A stretch of DNA of 64,000 bases from an uncultured Allomuricauda sp. (GCF_947495325.1 NZ_CANLYK010000002.1:868001-932000), one strand, 5' to 3'. Shown: positions 27,159 to 36,623, counted from the first letter of the stretch. Numbers and translations: made by a program. The notes: generated by a model from the letters alone, not told the origin.

Positions 27159-28091
27159 TCAGATATAATTTAAAACATAAAGCAAGGATACAACACCCAA
27201 TACTATCCAAGTAAAAATACCAACAATTAGAATATTGAAACCAAGTTTTTTTAACTGTGAAATATTTATCTGTAAACCAATGAGGAAAAGTGTGAAAATC
27301 AACGCTTTTCTGGCACCCCAAACAATATGGTGGCTAAAAATTTCTGCTGATGGTAGGTATGAATTTATAAGCATTGCCCCAATAAATCCAAAAATAAACC
27401 ATGGAAAAGCAAACTTTTCTTTTGAATTGGAACCAAAGGAAATAATCAATACCAAAGGTATAATCCAAAGGGTTCTGACCAGTTTGGTTGTTGTGGCCAC
27501 ATTTAGGGCTTCATTTCCAAAGGCTTCAGCGGCGCCAACCACGGAGCTGGTGTCATGTATGGCGATGGCACTCCAGGTTCCGAACTGTAGTTGGGTCAGG
27601 TCAAAATATTTACCTATGTATGGAAAAATAAACAAGGCTATGGCATTCAATAGAAAAACGATTGCCAGAGATATTGAGGTTTGTGACGAATTTGCCTTTA
27701 AACTTGGACTCACAGCAGCAATGGCACTACCCCCGCAGATTGCTGTTCCCGATGCTACCAAAATGGTGGTAATTCTTTCAGATTTTAAAACTTTCCCAAT
27801 GGCAAATGCTATGATAAAAGTGCAAACAATGGTTACAAGAGTGATGAAAAAACTGTTTGAACCAACTTCGATGGCTTCTTGCATGTGAATTCCAAAACCA
27901 AGCCCAACGACTGATAATTGCAGTAGAATCTTTTGAAAGTTTGTGCTCTTTTGAATTAAATTTTGGTCCGCGATCCTAAATATTCCACAGATCATACCAA
28001 TGGCAAGTGCAAGTGCTGGGGAAATATACCCAAATAAGGTGCCAATGAGCACTAACGCACCTAATATGTATGTAGCTGTTTTTGAAAGCAT
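27159..28091 (-). CDS. YeiH-type putative sulfate/sulfite exporter
   Basis: 310 residues with about nine to ten membrane helices. It matches the YeiH/Cons_hypoth698 family: ALAIGMICGIFRI, LLQLSVVGLGFGIHMQEA, ASGTAICGGSAIAAVSP, AIHDTSSVVGAAEAFG and a C-terminal GLQINISQLKKLG. NCBI calls the family a putative sulfate exporter; direct proof is scarce. Next to a sulfonate monooxygenase it gives a route for sulfite or sulfate leaving the cytoplasm. It is the first gene of the unit with LacI, controlled by the palindrome 22 bases upstream. Confidence 0.82.
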   Translation of the reverse strand: MLSKTATYILGALVLIGTLFGYISPALALAIGMICGIFRIADQNLIQKSTNFQKILLQLSVVGLGFGIHMQEAIEVGSNSFFITLVTIVCTFIIAFAIGKVLKSERITTILVASGTAICGGSAIAAVSPSLKANSSQTSISLAIVFLLNAIALFIFPYIGKYFDLTQLQFGTWSAIAIHDTSSVVGAAEAFGNEALNVATTTKLVRTLWIIPLVLIISFGSNSKEKFAFPWFIFGFIGAMLINSYLPSAEIFSHHIVWGARKALIFTLFLIGLQINISQLKKLGFNILIVGIFTWIVLGVVSLLYVLNYI

Positions 28092-28112
28092 TCTAATTGA
28101 ACGCTAAACTAC

Positions 28113-28144
28113 AAATAAAAATGTAAACGTTTACATTTTTATTT
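28113..28144. promoter_or_regulatory. 32-bp perfect palindrome: second LacI operator
   Basis: Perfect dyad symmetry over 32 bases centred between 28128 and 28129, with the core TGTAAACGTTTACA identical to the site at 25502-25519. It sits 22 bases upstream of the exporter start and 13 bases from the stop of the VCBS gene on the same strand. As RNA it would also form a long hairpin, so it could double as a terminator for the VCBS gene. The shared core argues for operator function first. Confidence 0.75.
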
Positions 28145-28156
28145 TAATGCCAAGAC

Positions 28157-31100
28157 CTATCTGCTATATTTATAAATCTTTGGTTTTTCATTATTTATTG
28201 CCACAAACAAGTATTCCTGTCCGTTCCGATCCTTAAAAGGAAGTAAGTGCTTAATTTCACCCCTTACATAAAAACCGGACTCTTGGTAAGGTAACCATTC
28301 AAAGTTCCCACCTTCCTTTGCCATTAAAACGCTACCATAGCTGGCATCCAATCTACTGTACTGTGGTTTAAAGTTGTATTTGTTACCACCAAGGATGATG
28401 TCGAGTTTTCCATCACCATCAATATCTGTGCAATTAATATCACAAACGCAAGAGAACTGTGTTTCTTTGGGCAATGGTTTTAGCTCAAAATTCCCATTAC
28501 CATCATTCAAGGCAATCATACTTTTCACAGTATTGACTTCTTTTACAATAGAATTTTCCAGCACTTTTGAATCCAAAAGCTCATCTATACTTTTGGTGGC
28601 ATAGTCCGAAAATTTAAGGTTTTGCTTTTTAAGGGAAACCAGCTGATTGGTAAGTTCTCTTTTCATTGCAACGGGTACATTCCTATTTTCAATATGCTTT
28701 GTAACAATTTGTTCAATGGTTCCGTTATTGTCAAAATCATTGATGAACATTTTTGATGGAGCTTCTTTGGAAGCTTTGTACGCAAAATTACTTCCTTGGT
28801 TGCCAAGAATTAAATCAATATCCCCATCATTATCCAAGTCTTTTGGGTAGACAGTGTTCCACCAACCATATAAACTGTCCAATGAACTGGCTTTAGGACT
28901 TAGTCTTCTACCATTATTTTTAAAGATTTGAGGAGCACCCCAATCACTTGTCAATACAAGGTCCTTTTTTGAATCCCCATCAATATCAGCCCAGGTAGCA
29001 TCAGTAACCATCCCTGCATTCTTTAAATGGAACGCCTTGTTTTCAGTCACATCCGAAAAACTTCCATCACCTTCATTTTGTAGAAAAAGATGTTCAGGAT
29101 TTACGCCATAAATTCCGGGAACGCTTCTGCTGCCTATGAATAGATCATCATCGCCATCATTATCAAAATCGTGAGGAACAATTACAGAAACATTGGTATT
29201 TAAACTGGTTAGGGTATTTGGACCTTTGGTAAAATTTCCCTTTCCGTCATTTAAATAAATGCGATTGGAATAATTAGGGGGGTCATTGGGGATGTTTCCA
29301 CCAGATCCAACAACTAAGTCCATATCCCCATCTCCATCAACATCCAAAAATGCAGATGCGGTATCTTCAAAAAATCGGTCCGCTCTAAAAGCATCTTGGG
29401 TGTAAGCTAATTTTAGTTCACCTTTTCCTTTATGAAAATAAATTTTGGCAGCTTCACCCTTGGAACCTCCAACATATACATCCTCGTTGCCATCATTGTC
29501 AATATCCGCAATGGAAACCGTAGGTCCTTCTTGCGATAACATTGTTGAAATCAAACCTTCATAATCAAAATCTATGTGTTTATCTTCTTGATGTGAGGCC
29601 ATGTTGGACTTTATTTCACTTAAAAAAGGAATTGGAGTTTCCTCAATCACTTTATAGATTTCATTTGCATCTGACTGTTTTAGGGTTAATGCTGTATTTG
29701 TTGCAATACCCTTAAGCATTTGGGTTTTATCATCGGGCCAGATTACCCGTAATGAATCAATTTTTGTTGTTTGTCCCAGTCCGATGGTCATTCCATACTC
29801 AACGGAAGATTGAAACCCTCTTGAAGGGATTAATTCATATCTTATAATTTCTTCATCAATAAATAGCTCAACAATACTTCCAATTCCAAAGGTATTTGGC
29901 GCTTCTCCCGCCAATGATATTTTCAGGTAGTTATTGTTGTTCTTTTCGGCATTGTTTTTATATACAAAAAGTTCTTGGTTTACATTGTTTACCACAATGT
30001 CTAAATCTCCATCATTATCTAGATCACCATAAGCGGCCCCATTTGAAAAACTTGGTGTACTTAGCCCCCAATCCTGTGCAGTATTGGAAAATGTGAGGTT
30101 TTTATTGTTTTGAAACGCGTAGTTGGAAACTGGTGTGGATGGCATTGCATTTATAATGACATCTTTCTGTTCTTTGGTGCCTTTAACCGCGGTTTGTTGT
30201 CTTGCAACGTCCTCAAAAAAGTCAATAAAATCCTGATTGGTCAAATCGTGATAAATTCCATTGCAGACGTAAATGTCGCGGTATCCATCATTATCCATAT
30301 CAAATAATAGCGCTCCCCAGCTCCAATCTGTTCCGGAAACCCCACTGTAGTTAGCAACTTCCGAAAAAGAATTTCCCATATTCAATTGCAAAGTGTTCTG
30401 CATGTATTGGTAATAATAATCATTTTGGAGTTTGCGTTGATGGGTATCGAAGGTCTCAAAGGTGGTAGTATTTTTAAGCCTTTCATCCTCCTCGGGAAGC
30501 ATGTCTGTTACAAAAACATCTGATTTTCCATCATTATTGATATCGGCCATATCTGCACCCATCGAAAATAAGCTCAGATGATTGGCCCAATCCTTTATGC
30601 TTTCCGTAAAAGTTCCATCTTGATTATTGATGTAGAGGTAATCGTGTTCAAAAAAATCATTGGAGACATAAATATCTGGATACAGGTCATTGTTGATATC
30701 ACCAACGGTAACACCAAGACCAAAACCAACAAGACTTCCATAAATGTTTGCCTCTTCACTTACATTTTTGAAAATTCCATTATCGTTTCTAAAAAGTTTA
30801 TCCCCTCCTCCTTTTATTTCGTCAATAACGTTCCAATCCTCCGCGCGTAAATCTCTTTTGTTTTCGTATCCAAGGCTTGCAACCGGGATAAAACTGTTGT
30901 TGAGCATGTATACGTCAAGATCTCCGTCTTTATCATAATCAAAAAAAGCTGCGTGGGTGGTAAACCCGCTATCGGCCAAGTTGTAGTCCTGAGCTTTTTC
31001 CGTAAAGCTTAAGTCACCATTATTAATAAAAAGTTCATTTTTTTGATCGTCTCCTTTGATGTTTCCTGCGTTACACACATAAATATCAAGAAGCCCATCG

Positions 31101-31492
31101 GCATTAATATCAACCAAAACAACACCTGTAGACCATGCTTTTGTTCCACCAACTCCCGCTGACTTGGTAATATCTTCAAATGTAAAATCTCCTTTATTTA
31201 GAAAGAGCTTATTCTTTTTGCGGTTAGCTGTTAAGTAAATATCTGGCAGACCATCATTATTTACATCCCCTATTGCTACCCCGCCGCCATTATAAAAATT
31301 GCGATATAGAAAAATGTTGAAGTCTTCTTCGTTTTCTATTTCATTTACAAATGATATGCCGGTTTGAGTGCTATCCAAAGCAGTGAAAAGGGATTTGCTT
31401 GAAAGGTCTGTTCCATTTCCTTTATTTTTTGAACAGGAAACAGAGGTTAGAATAATGAGGAATAGAAAATAATATAGAAATCTATTGGGCAT
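28157..31492 (-). CDS. VCBS/FG-GAP repeat lipoprotein with ASPIC/UnbV domain (third paralogue)
   Basis: 1111 residues; signal peptide LIILTSVSCSKN (C20). N-terminal FG-GAP blades (DVNNDGLPDIYLTAN, DINADGLLDIYVCNAG), a central ASPIC/UnbV domain (SRGFQSSVEYG, IGLGQT, RVIWPDDK) and C-terminal blades (DFDNDGDDDLFIGSR, DLDNDGDIDLILGNQG). The architecture is nearly identical to the pair at 11580-18141. It follows SusC-SusD in the same direction but is separated from them by a strong terminator, so it should have its own promoter. Its position between a desulfonation regulon and SusC/SusD makes a surface substrate-binding role likely, though unproven. Confidence 0.85.
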   Translation of the reverse strand: MPNRFLYYFLFLIILTSVSCSKNKGNGTDLSSKSLFTALDSTQTGISFVNEIENEEDFNIFLYRNFYNGGGVAIGDVNNDGLPDIYLTANRKKNKLFLNKGDFTFEDITKSAGVGGTKAWSTGVVLVDINADGLLDIYVCNAGNIKGDDQKNELFINNGDLSFTEKAQDYNLADSGFTTHAAFFDYDKDGDLDVYMLNNSFIPVASLGYENKRDLRAEDWNVIDEIKGGGDKLFRNDNGIFKNVSEEANIYGSLVGFGLGVTVGDINNDLYPDIYVSNDFFEHDYLYINNQDGTFTESIKDWANHLSLFSMGADMADINNDGKSDVFVTDMLPEEDERLKNTTTFETFDTHQRKLQNDYYYQYMQNTLQLNMGNSFSEVANYSGVSGTDWSWGALLFDMDNDGYRDIYVCNGIYHDLTNQDFIDFFEDVARQQTAVKGTKEQKDVIINAMPSTPVSNYAFQNNKNLTFSNTAQDWGLSTPSFSNGAAYGDLDNDGDLDIVVNNVNQELFVYKNNAEKNNNNYLKISLAGEAPNTFGIGSIVELFIDEEIIRYELIPSRGFQSSVEYGMTIGLGQTTKIDSLRVIWPDDKTQMLKGIATNTALTLKQSDANEIYKVIEETPIPFLSEIKSNMASHQEDKHIDFDYEGLISTMLSQEGPTVSIADIDNDGNEDVYVGGSKGEAAKIYFHKGKGELKLAYTQDAFRADRFFEDTASAFLDVDGDGDMDLVVGSGGNIPNDPPNYSNRIYLNDGKGNFTKGPNTLTSLNTNVSVIVPHDFDNDGDDDLFIGSRSVPGIYGVNPEHLFLQNEGDGSFSDVTENKAFHLKNAGMVTDATWADIDGDSKKDLVLTSDWGAPQIFKNNGRRLSPKASSLDSLYGWWNTVYPKDLDNDGDIDLILGNQGSNFAYKASKEAPSKMFINDFDNNGTIEQIVTKHIENRNVPVAMKRELTNQLVSLKKQNLKFSDYATKSIDELLDSKVLENSIVKEVNTVKSMIALNDGNGNFELKPLPKETQFSCVCDINCTDIDGDGKLDIILGGNKYNFKPQYSRLDASYGSVLMAKEGGNFEWLPYQESGFYVRGEIKHLLPFKDRNGQEYLFVAINNEKPKIYKYSR

Positions 31493-31535
31493 CTGATTTA
31501 GAATAAGTTTGATTGATTTCAGTATTTATGAATTA

Positions 31536-31549
31536 TTTCGTAAACGAAA
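31536..31549. promoter_or_regulatory. Inverted repeat upstream of the third VCBS gene
   Basis: TTTCGT and ACGAAA arms with a 2-base spacer, 43 bases before the VCBS start codon. The half-sites match those of the SusC/LacI operator at 36353-36368 but in the opposite arrangement. A regulatory site is possible; chance is not excluded for arms this short. Confidence 0.3.
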
Positions 31550-31619
31550 AACGCACCTCAATTTAGGAAAACTAACTAATAACTAGGAACAGTTGGGGTA
31601 TTAAAATTGGATTAAGTAA

Positions 31620-31646
31620 AAAAGAGGGCACTAAGTGCCCTCTTTT
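31620..31646. terminator. Intrinsic terminator after susC-susD
   Basis: A 12-bp perfect stem (AAAAGAGGGCAC / GTGCCCTCTTTT) with a TAA loop, 25 bases past the SusD stop on the minus strand. A/T tracts are built into the stem ends, so it can work in either direction. It should separate the susCD transcript from the VCBS gene. Confidence 0.85.
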
Positions 31647-31670
31647 AAAATTAAATATATTGATAAACTA

Positions 31671-33272
31671 CTAGTAACCGTCGTTTTGAATCAAATTTGG
31701 GTTGGTAGCAACTGCTGAACCTGGAATAGGATATAAATCCCTAAAGTCTTCCATTACAGTTTTCATTTCCCAAGTAGAGGTAGTAAATAAGCCAAACCTT
31801 CGTTGAACTATTCTTCTTCCTCCAATTACACCTTCTCCATTCAGTTCTCTGGCAATAACATCTGGCATATCATCTAGGGATAGTGAGCCTAATGCAGCGG
31901 CACCAGCTCTAGCTCTAATGGCATTTACTTCTTCCAGTGGAGTAAGCGTAGCACCAGTCCCACCTCTTAATCCAGCTTCTGCACGCATCAATGCGGCGTC
32001 GGTGAATCTCATCCACACATAATCTCTAAACCCATCACCTGGTAGTCCACCATCAGCACTTCTTACAGGATATTTGACGATACGTAAACCATTACGCTCA
32101 TTATTTACTTCTAAAGATGTTAAAAGCTCATCTTCATAAACAAGTGGATTTGCTTGACGATCCGTCAGTGGAGTTCCATCAGGAGCAACTTGTTGCCCTC
32201 GTATATAACCAGTGGAAAGACCATTTACACTTTCACCAGAAACACCGACTCGTGCATCTTCTGCAGGATTATTTGTTCCGTGCAACCTGAAAGTTTCTGT
32301 CATTGTAACAAAACCGTTCCAACCACCTTGGTTAGGATGGGTCATATTATAAATTCTGGTTCTTGCATCACCATTTAAAGCCATAATGACCTCTTGGTTC
32401 ACATTTTCTGCCAAATTCCAAATGTCAAAATAATCGTCACTAGTATCAAGTTCAAAACCCAAATCTTCAATTGCATTAACGTCTGAAATTACTTGATTCA
32501 TATCGCCGGCGGTACCTGTCAAAACCTCTAGATTAAGATTTAAACGAGCTCTCATAAAAAGCGCTGCTGCTTGACCAACCCCAATAAGTGAAGTTGTTCT
32601 ATCTTCACCTGAAAGAGGAGCTTCAGGGCCATGTGTGGATAAGTTACCGCTTGCAATAGCAGCATCTAATTCAGATTGTGCAATGGCAATTGCTTCCTGA
32701 GCAGTTAGTACTGTTGGTGGAATAGAACTGTCTTCATCCAAATCCCTAAATGGCACTTTTCCAAAAAAGTCAACTAAAGTAAAAATATGAAAAGCTTTAA
32801 TTACTTGTGCTTGCGCGGTTTCTGCAGCCGAAGGACTTGATCTTGAATCCAATAACTGGTTTGCTAATAGTAAACCAGCATTGTGCTTATTCCATGATTG
32901 AAGTACATATTGGTGATTAGGATCCCAAGTATGCGCATGCAATACTCTCCAAACACCATTATCACTCCAATCCGCTCCCCTAGTAAGTACGGCAATATTA
33001 TCTGCCGCTACTTCCGATAGGGCATAATCGTCTGTTTGTGCGGTTGTATTGTAGATTCCGAGTCCACTACTTGCACCACTAGTGTAGAGTGCTTCTAAAG
33101 ATGCTGAACTACTGGCAACACCTCCAAAAGATGCACTTCCTGAATCTCCTGATGTATCAATAGAATCGTTGAATGTGGGTTCTAAATCTGTACATGATTG
33201 CCCAACCAATAGCGCCATACATGCAGCGACTAATGGAACAATCGTTTTTGTCTTAAATATTTGTTTTCTCAT
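31671..33272 (-). CDS. SusD/RagB-family outer-membrane nutrient-binding lipoprotein
   Basis: 533 residues from the ATG at 33270-33272 (MRKQIFKTK); a longer in-frame start nine codons upstream would overlap SusC and is less likely. The signal peptide ends in LLVGQSCTDLEP (lipidated Cys). Typical SusD helical repeats are visible (QAQVIKAFHIFTLVDFFGKVP, AALFMRARLNLN, DAALMRAEAGLRGG, EVNAIRARAGAA) and a C-terminal RRFGLFTTSTWEMK segment. It forms the lid of the SusC transporter. It starts 13 bases after the SusC stop. The ligand is probably an oligosaccharide; the downstream GH65/GH13 genes suggest alpha-glucan, but the sulfonate block on the other side leaves room for a sulfoquinovoside. Confidence 0.92.
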   Translation of the reverse strand: MRKQIFKTKTIVPLVAACMALLVGQSCTDLEPTFNDSIDTSGDSGSASFGGVASSSASLEALYTSGASSGLGIYNTTAQTDDYALSEVAADNIAVLTRGADWSDNGVWRVLHAHTWDPNHQYVLQSWNKHNAGLLLANQLLDSRSSPSAAETAQAQVIKAFHIFTLVDFFGKVPFRDLDEDSSIPPTVLTAQEAIAIAQSELDAAIASGNLSTHGPEAPLSGEDRTTSLIGVGQAAALFMRARLNLNLEVLTGTAGDMNQVISDVNAIEDLGFELDTSDDYFDIWNLAENVNQEVIMALNGDARTRIYNMTHPNQGGWNGFVTMTETFRLHGTNNPAEDARVGVSGESVNGLSTGYIRGQQVAPDGTPLTDRQANPLVYEDELLTSLEVNNERNGLRIVKYPVRSADGGLPGDGFRDYVWMRFTDAALMRAEAGLRGGTGATLTPLEEVNAIRARAGAAALGSLSLDDMPDVIARELNGEGVIGGRRIVQRRFGLFTTSTWEMKTVMEDFRDLYPIPGSAVATNPNLIQNDGY

Positions 33273-33285
33273 CGTAATTTTTTTT

Positions 33286-36258
33286 TTAGAATCTTGCATT
33301 AATGCCTAGTGAAATTGTTGTTGGTCTAGGATATGCTGTCAAATCAATTCCCAGTGATGGCACATTATTTAAAAGTCTAGGTGTAGAAACTTCTGGATCC
33401 TGACCACTGTAGTCCGTAATTACAAATAGATTTTGTGCATTCATGAAAAGACGTAAGCCACTGAAGATACTATTTTCAGAAACTGGAAAATCATGACCCA
33501 AAGTAACATTCTGTAGTCGCAAGAAAGATCCATCTTCCAAAAAGCGAGTTGAAACTTCGGCTGGATTAAAAGGATTTTCAACACCAACGAAAGGTAATAC
33601 TGATGCAAATACATTTCTACCTTGTGATAAATTTCCAATGGTTGCAAATGCATTTCTATCATTACTGTAGATTTCTTGACCAAATAGGCCGTTAAAGAAA
33701 ATACTTAAATCCCAGTTTTTGTATTTGAAGTTTTGAGTAATACCTAAAGTTACATCTGGCAGTCCGCTCGCCCCAACAAATTGTTGAACCGCATTATCAC
33801 CAAAAATGTTATTTCCATCAGCATCCAAGCCTTGCCAATCTCTTAAATAAAAACTGTACAAAGGTTGATTGTTGGATAGCTGTTGTGCAAAGGCACCGGT
33901 AAGACCAGGGCCATTAATGGCACCTGCCTGAATATCCGGACCATCATAGTTCTGGAGGATATTGTCATTGTATCCAATGTTAAAATTAATATCCCAGAAA
34001 AAATCCTCATTTTCAATTGCAGTAGCACTCAAACTTAGTTCCACACCTTGGTTTACGATTTCTCCATCAACATTTTCGAAACGAAAGGGTTGATCGGCAG
34101 GTTGAGCAGTTTGTAATTGCAATAAAAAGTCGGTAGTGGTTCGTTTGTAATATTCCAAGGAACCAGTAATTTTATTGCCTAATAGGCCAAAATCAACACC
34201 AATATTGATTTGCTCGTTTTGCTCCCATTTCAAATCGTCATTGGCAAAAGAGACTGTACTTGTAGCTCCAGGATCTCCTCCAGGGGTACCTATAAGAACC
34301 TGTTCCCTTCTTGTAAATTGGTTTGACCCAAGCCCTTCTTGGTTACCAACTACACCCCATGCTGCTCTTAACTTAAACCGATCGAATACCTCGGGGAACC
34401 AGTCTTCTTGAGATAAATCCCAGGAAGCTCCAAAAGCACCGAAGGTTCCATATTTATTGTTACCACCAAAACGGGATGAACCATCAATTCTAACAGTACC
34501 GGAAAAATTAAATTTCCCATCCATAGAATAGTTTCCTCTGAAAAAGAAGGATTGTAACTCATCAACTTCATTGCTGCTGTTGGCCGCAAAATCGTCAGCT
34601 CTCGCAATATTGTTCATCATTAGGAACAAGTCAGTGGTTTCAAAATTGATGCCTTCCAGAGTATTAGTTTCGGTAGCAAATTCTTGATAAGAATGTCCTA
34701 AAGTTAAATCAAGTACATCATCATCAAATCCTTTATTATAGTTAAAATAAGATTCCCAAGTTGTATTGGTCAATTTTACCCCACTAAGTTGTGCACGACC
34801 AATATTTTGAGTAGGCCCTGAGACAAATAAACTAGATTGTGCCGATTTTCCAGAAGATGTGGATTTATCTAAACCGACTGTAGTCTTGAAGCTTAAATTA
34901 TCCGTAAATTTATAGGTAGCTCCAAAGCCAATAATTGCCCTTAAAGTACTATAAGAGCCACGAGTTAATTCTAGCAAAGCCAATGGATTTCTTCTTTCTG
35001 CGGATGGTTGATAAAACCCTCCAAAACCGCCTGCATTGGGGTCGCTTTCAAGAAGATCTCTATCCGGCGCAAAATTATATGCAGACGAAAGCAAATCTCC
35101 ACGCGCATTTGGGTTATCGGTTACTGGAGGTCTTTGATTTTCGATATTAGAAATATTCGCTTGCGTCTCAAGTGTCAATTTATCATCAAAAAATCGATAT
35201 AATGAATTAAATCTTGCGGTCAACCTTTCAAATTCACTATCCTCAACTTCTCCTTGTTGATCCTGATATCCAACGGATAACCTATAATTACCATCTTCAT
35301 TGCCTCCACTATAGGCTACATTATAATTAGTGGTGATTGAATTGCGAAAAATAGTCTCATAAGTATCTGTATTGCCACCAGCATCAACAAAAGATCCACC
35401 TGAAACTATATTTTGTGCACTTAAAAATTGATCTCTATCAAGTAATTCGATACGGTTTTGAATCCATCCTACTGAAACAGTTGATGAAAACTCTAGAATC
35501 CCTTCGCTAGAACCTTTCTTGGTTGTGATTAAAACTACTCCATTTGCCCCTCGAGAACCATAAATGGCAGCTGCGGATGCATCTTTTAAAATGTCGATGC
35601 TTGCTATATCGTTAGGATTAAGAAAACTTAAAGGGTCTAAAGCAGCTGTTGTTCCAATATCACCACTAACGTTGTTTGCTGGTGAGGTGTTAGCCCCACT
35701 CAATGGAATACCATCTATAACATATAGTGGATTGTTGTTGGAACGTACTGAAGCTGTACCCCTGATCCTAACATTTACTGCTGCACCAGGTTCACCATTG
35801 GTAGCCGAAATCTGCACACCTGCTGTTTTACCTTGGATTAATTGCTGTGGGTTTACAATAACACCCTTGTTAAACTCTTCAGCCTTGACACTTTCTACTG
35901 CTCCAACTGCAGTTCTCTTGGTCTGAGTACCATAACCTACAACAACAACTTCATCCAACTCATTGGCATCTTCTTGTAAAACAACATCTATTGTTGTTTG
36001 TCCACCTACAGAAATCTCCTGTGTGGAGAAACCAATGTAACTAAAGGTGATAACTGCATCGGCGGCAACATCATTTAAAGTGTAGTTACCGTCAAAATCA
36101 GTCTGCGTACCATTTGTTGTTCCTTTGACAACAACACTAGCTCCCGGCAAAGGACCGTTTGCATCCGAAACAGTACCAGATACTGTTTGAGCTTCTGCTA
36201 GACTTAAGCACATAAATGCGCCTAAAAGCAAAAAGCTTTTTAGTAGCGTAATCTTCAT
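33286..36258 (-). CDS. SusC/RagA-family TonB-dependent outer-membrane transporter
   Basis: 990 residues. Signal peptide ending near CLSLAEAQ, then a carboxypeptidase-regulatory-like domain (VSGTVSDANGPLPGASVVVK, about 25-100), the conserved DEVVVVGYGTQTKRTAVGAV that starts the plug, NVRIRGTASVRSNNNPLYVI in the plug, and a 22-strand barrel ending in LGINARF. SusC imports oligosaccharides with energy from TonB/ExbBD. It is the first gene of the susC-susD unit, divergent from the LacI regulator. The 365-bp intergenic region contains a LacI-type operator about 95 bases upstream of this start. Confidence 0.95.
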   Translation of the reverse strand: MKITLLKSFLLLGAFMCLSLAEAQTVSGTVSDANGPLPGASVVVKGTTNGTQTDFDGNYTLNDVAADAVITFSYIGFSTQEISVGGQTTIDVVLQEDANELDEVVVVGYGTQTKRTAVGAVESVKAEEFNKGVIVNPQQLIQGKTAGVQISATNGEPGAAVNVRIRGTASVRSNNNPLYVIDGIPLSGANTSPANNVSGDIGTTAALDPLSFLNPNDIASIDILKDASAAAIYGSRGANGVVLITTKKGSSEGILEFSSTVSVGWIQNRIELLDRDQFLSAQNIVSGGSFVDAGGNTDTYETIFRNSITTNYNVAYSGGNEDGNYRLSVGYQDQQGEVEDSEFERLTARFNSLYRFFDDKLTLETQANISNIENQRPPVTDNPNARGDLLSSAYNFAPDRDLLESDPNAGGFGGFYQPSAERRNPLALLELTRGSYSTLRAIIGFGATYKFTDNLSFKTTVGLDKSTSSGKSAQSSLFVSGPTQNIGRAQLSGVKLTNTTWESYFNYNKGFDDDVLDLTLGHSYQEFATETNTLEGINFETTDLFLMMNNIARADDFAANSSNEVDELQSFFFRGNYSMDGKFNFSGTVRIDGSSRFGGNNKYGTFGAFGASWDLSQEDWFPEVFDRFKLRAAWGVVGNQEGLGSNQFTRREQVLIGTPGGDPGATSTVSFANDDLKWEQNEQINIGVDFGLLGNKITGSLEYYKRTTTDFLLQLQTAQPADQPFRFENVDGEIVNQGVELSLSATAIENEDFFWDINFNIGYNDNILQNYDGPDIQAGAINGPGLTGAFAQQLSNNQPLYSFYLRDWQGLDADGNNIFGDNAVQQFVGASGLPDVTLGITQNFKYKNWDLSIFFNGLFGQEIYSNDRNAFATIGNLSQGRNVFASVLPFVGVENPFNPAEVSTRFLEDGSFLRLQNVTLGHDFPVSENSIFSGLRLFMNAQNLFVITDYSGQDPEVSTPRLLNNVPSLGIDLTAYPRPTTISLGINARF

Positions 36259-36352
36259 AAATAATTAATTTTAAGTTTAGTTAATTTTAATTCAAGTGTT
36301 AAACATATATAAAAAAAATGTTAATCGAAATTTACGGAGAACTCAATATTCT

Positions 36353-36368
36353 ACGAAAACGGTTTCGT
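36353..36368. promoter_or_regulatory. LacI-type operator between susC and the LacI gene
   Basis: ACGAAAACGGTTTCGT, a 16-bp palindrome with one mismatched pair and a central CG, in the 365-bp gap 36259-36623. Its core differs from the TGTAAACGTTTACA sites, so the two LacI regulators appear to have separate targets. The remainder of the gap is AT-rich leader sequence in which I see no gene. Confidence 0.6.
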
Positions 36369-36623
36369 GTTAATAACTTTGAAATTGTGAAAGGTTTATG
36401 GATTTATAAGTGATAATTTATTTAAATCTCAATTTAAGGATATAAATAAAGAGAAATCCATAATTTTTTACTAAGATACTATTTTTATTTTTTAGCTTGT
36501 TTTAGGTTTCTATTATGGGTTTTTTATAAGCTTTGTAATTGTATTTGTTAAAAAGATTTATTTAATGCAGCTTGCTTATCTTAATTGAGTAATTTCAAAA
36601 ATGTTTATGATCTAACAATCTCA

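Noticed and set aside
27235..27888. Plus-strand 217-residue reading frame opposite the YeiH-type exporter
   Set aside because: It lies entirely within the exporter gene on the other strand and has no family motif; the minus-strand protein is clearly real.
28113..28144. Reading the 32-bp palindrome simply as a terminator of the third VCBS gene
   Set aside because: It shares its exact core with the divergent-promoter palindrome at 25502 and sits at the right distance before the exporter gene. A dual role is possible, but operator is the better main call.
36585..36623. Upstream TTG start for the glucan-locus LacI regulator
   Set aside because: The extra residues precede the conserved helix-turn-helix without support; ATG 36624 fits.
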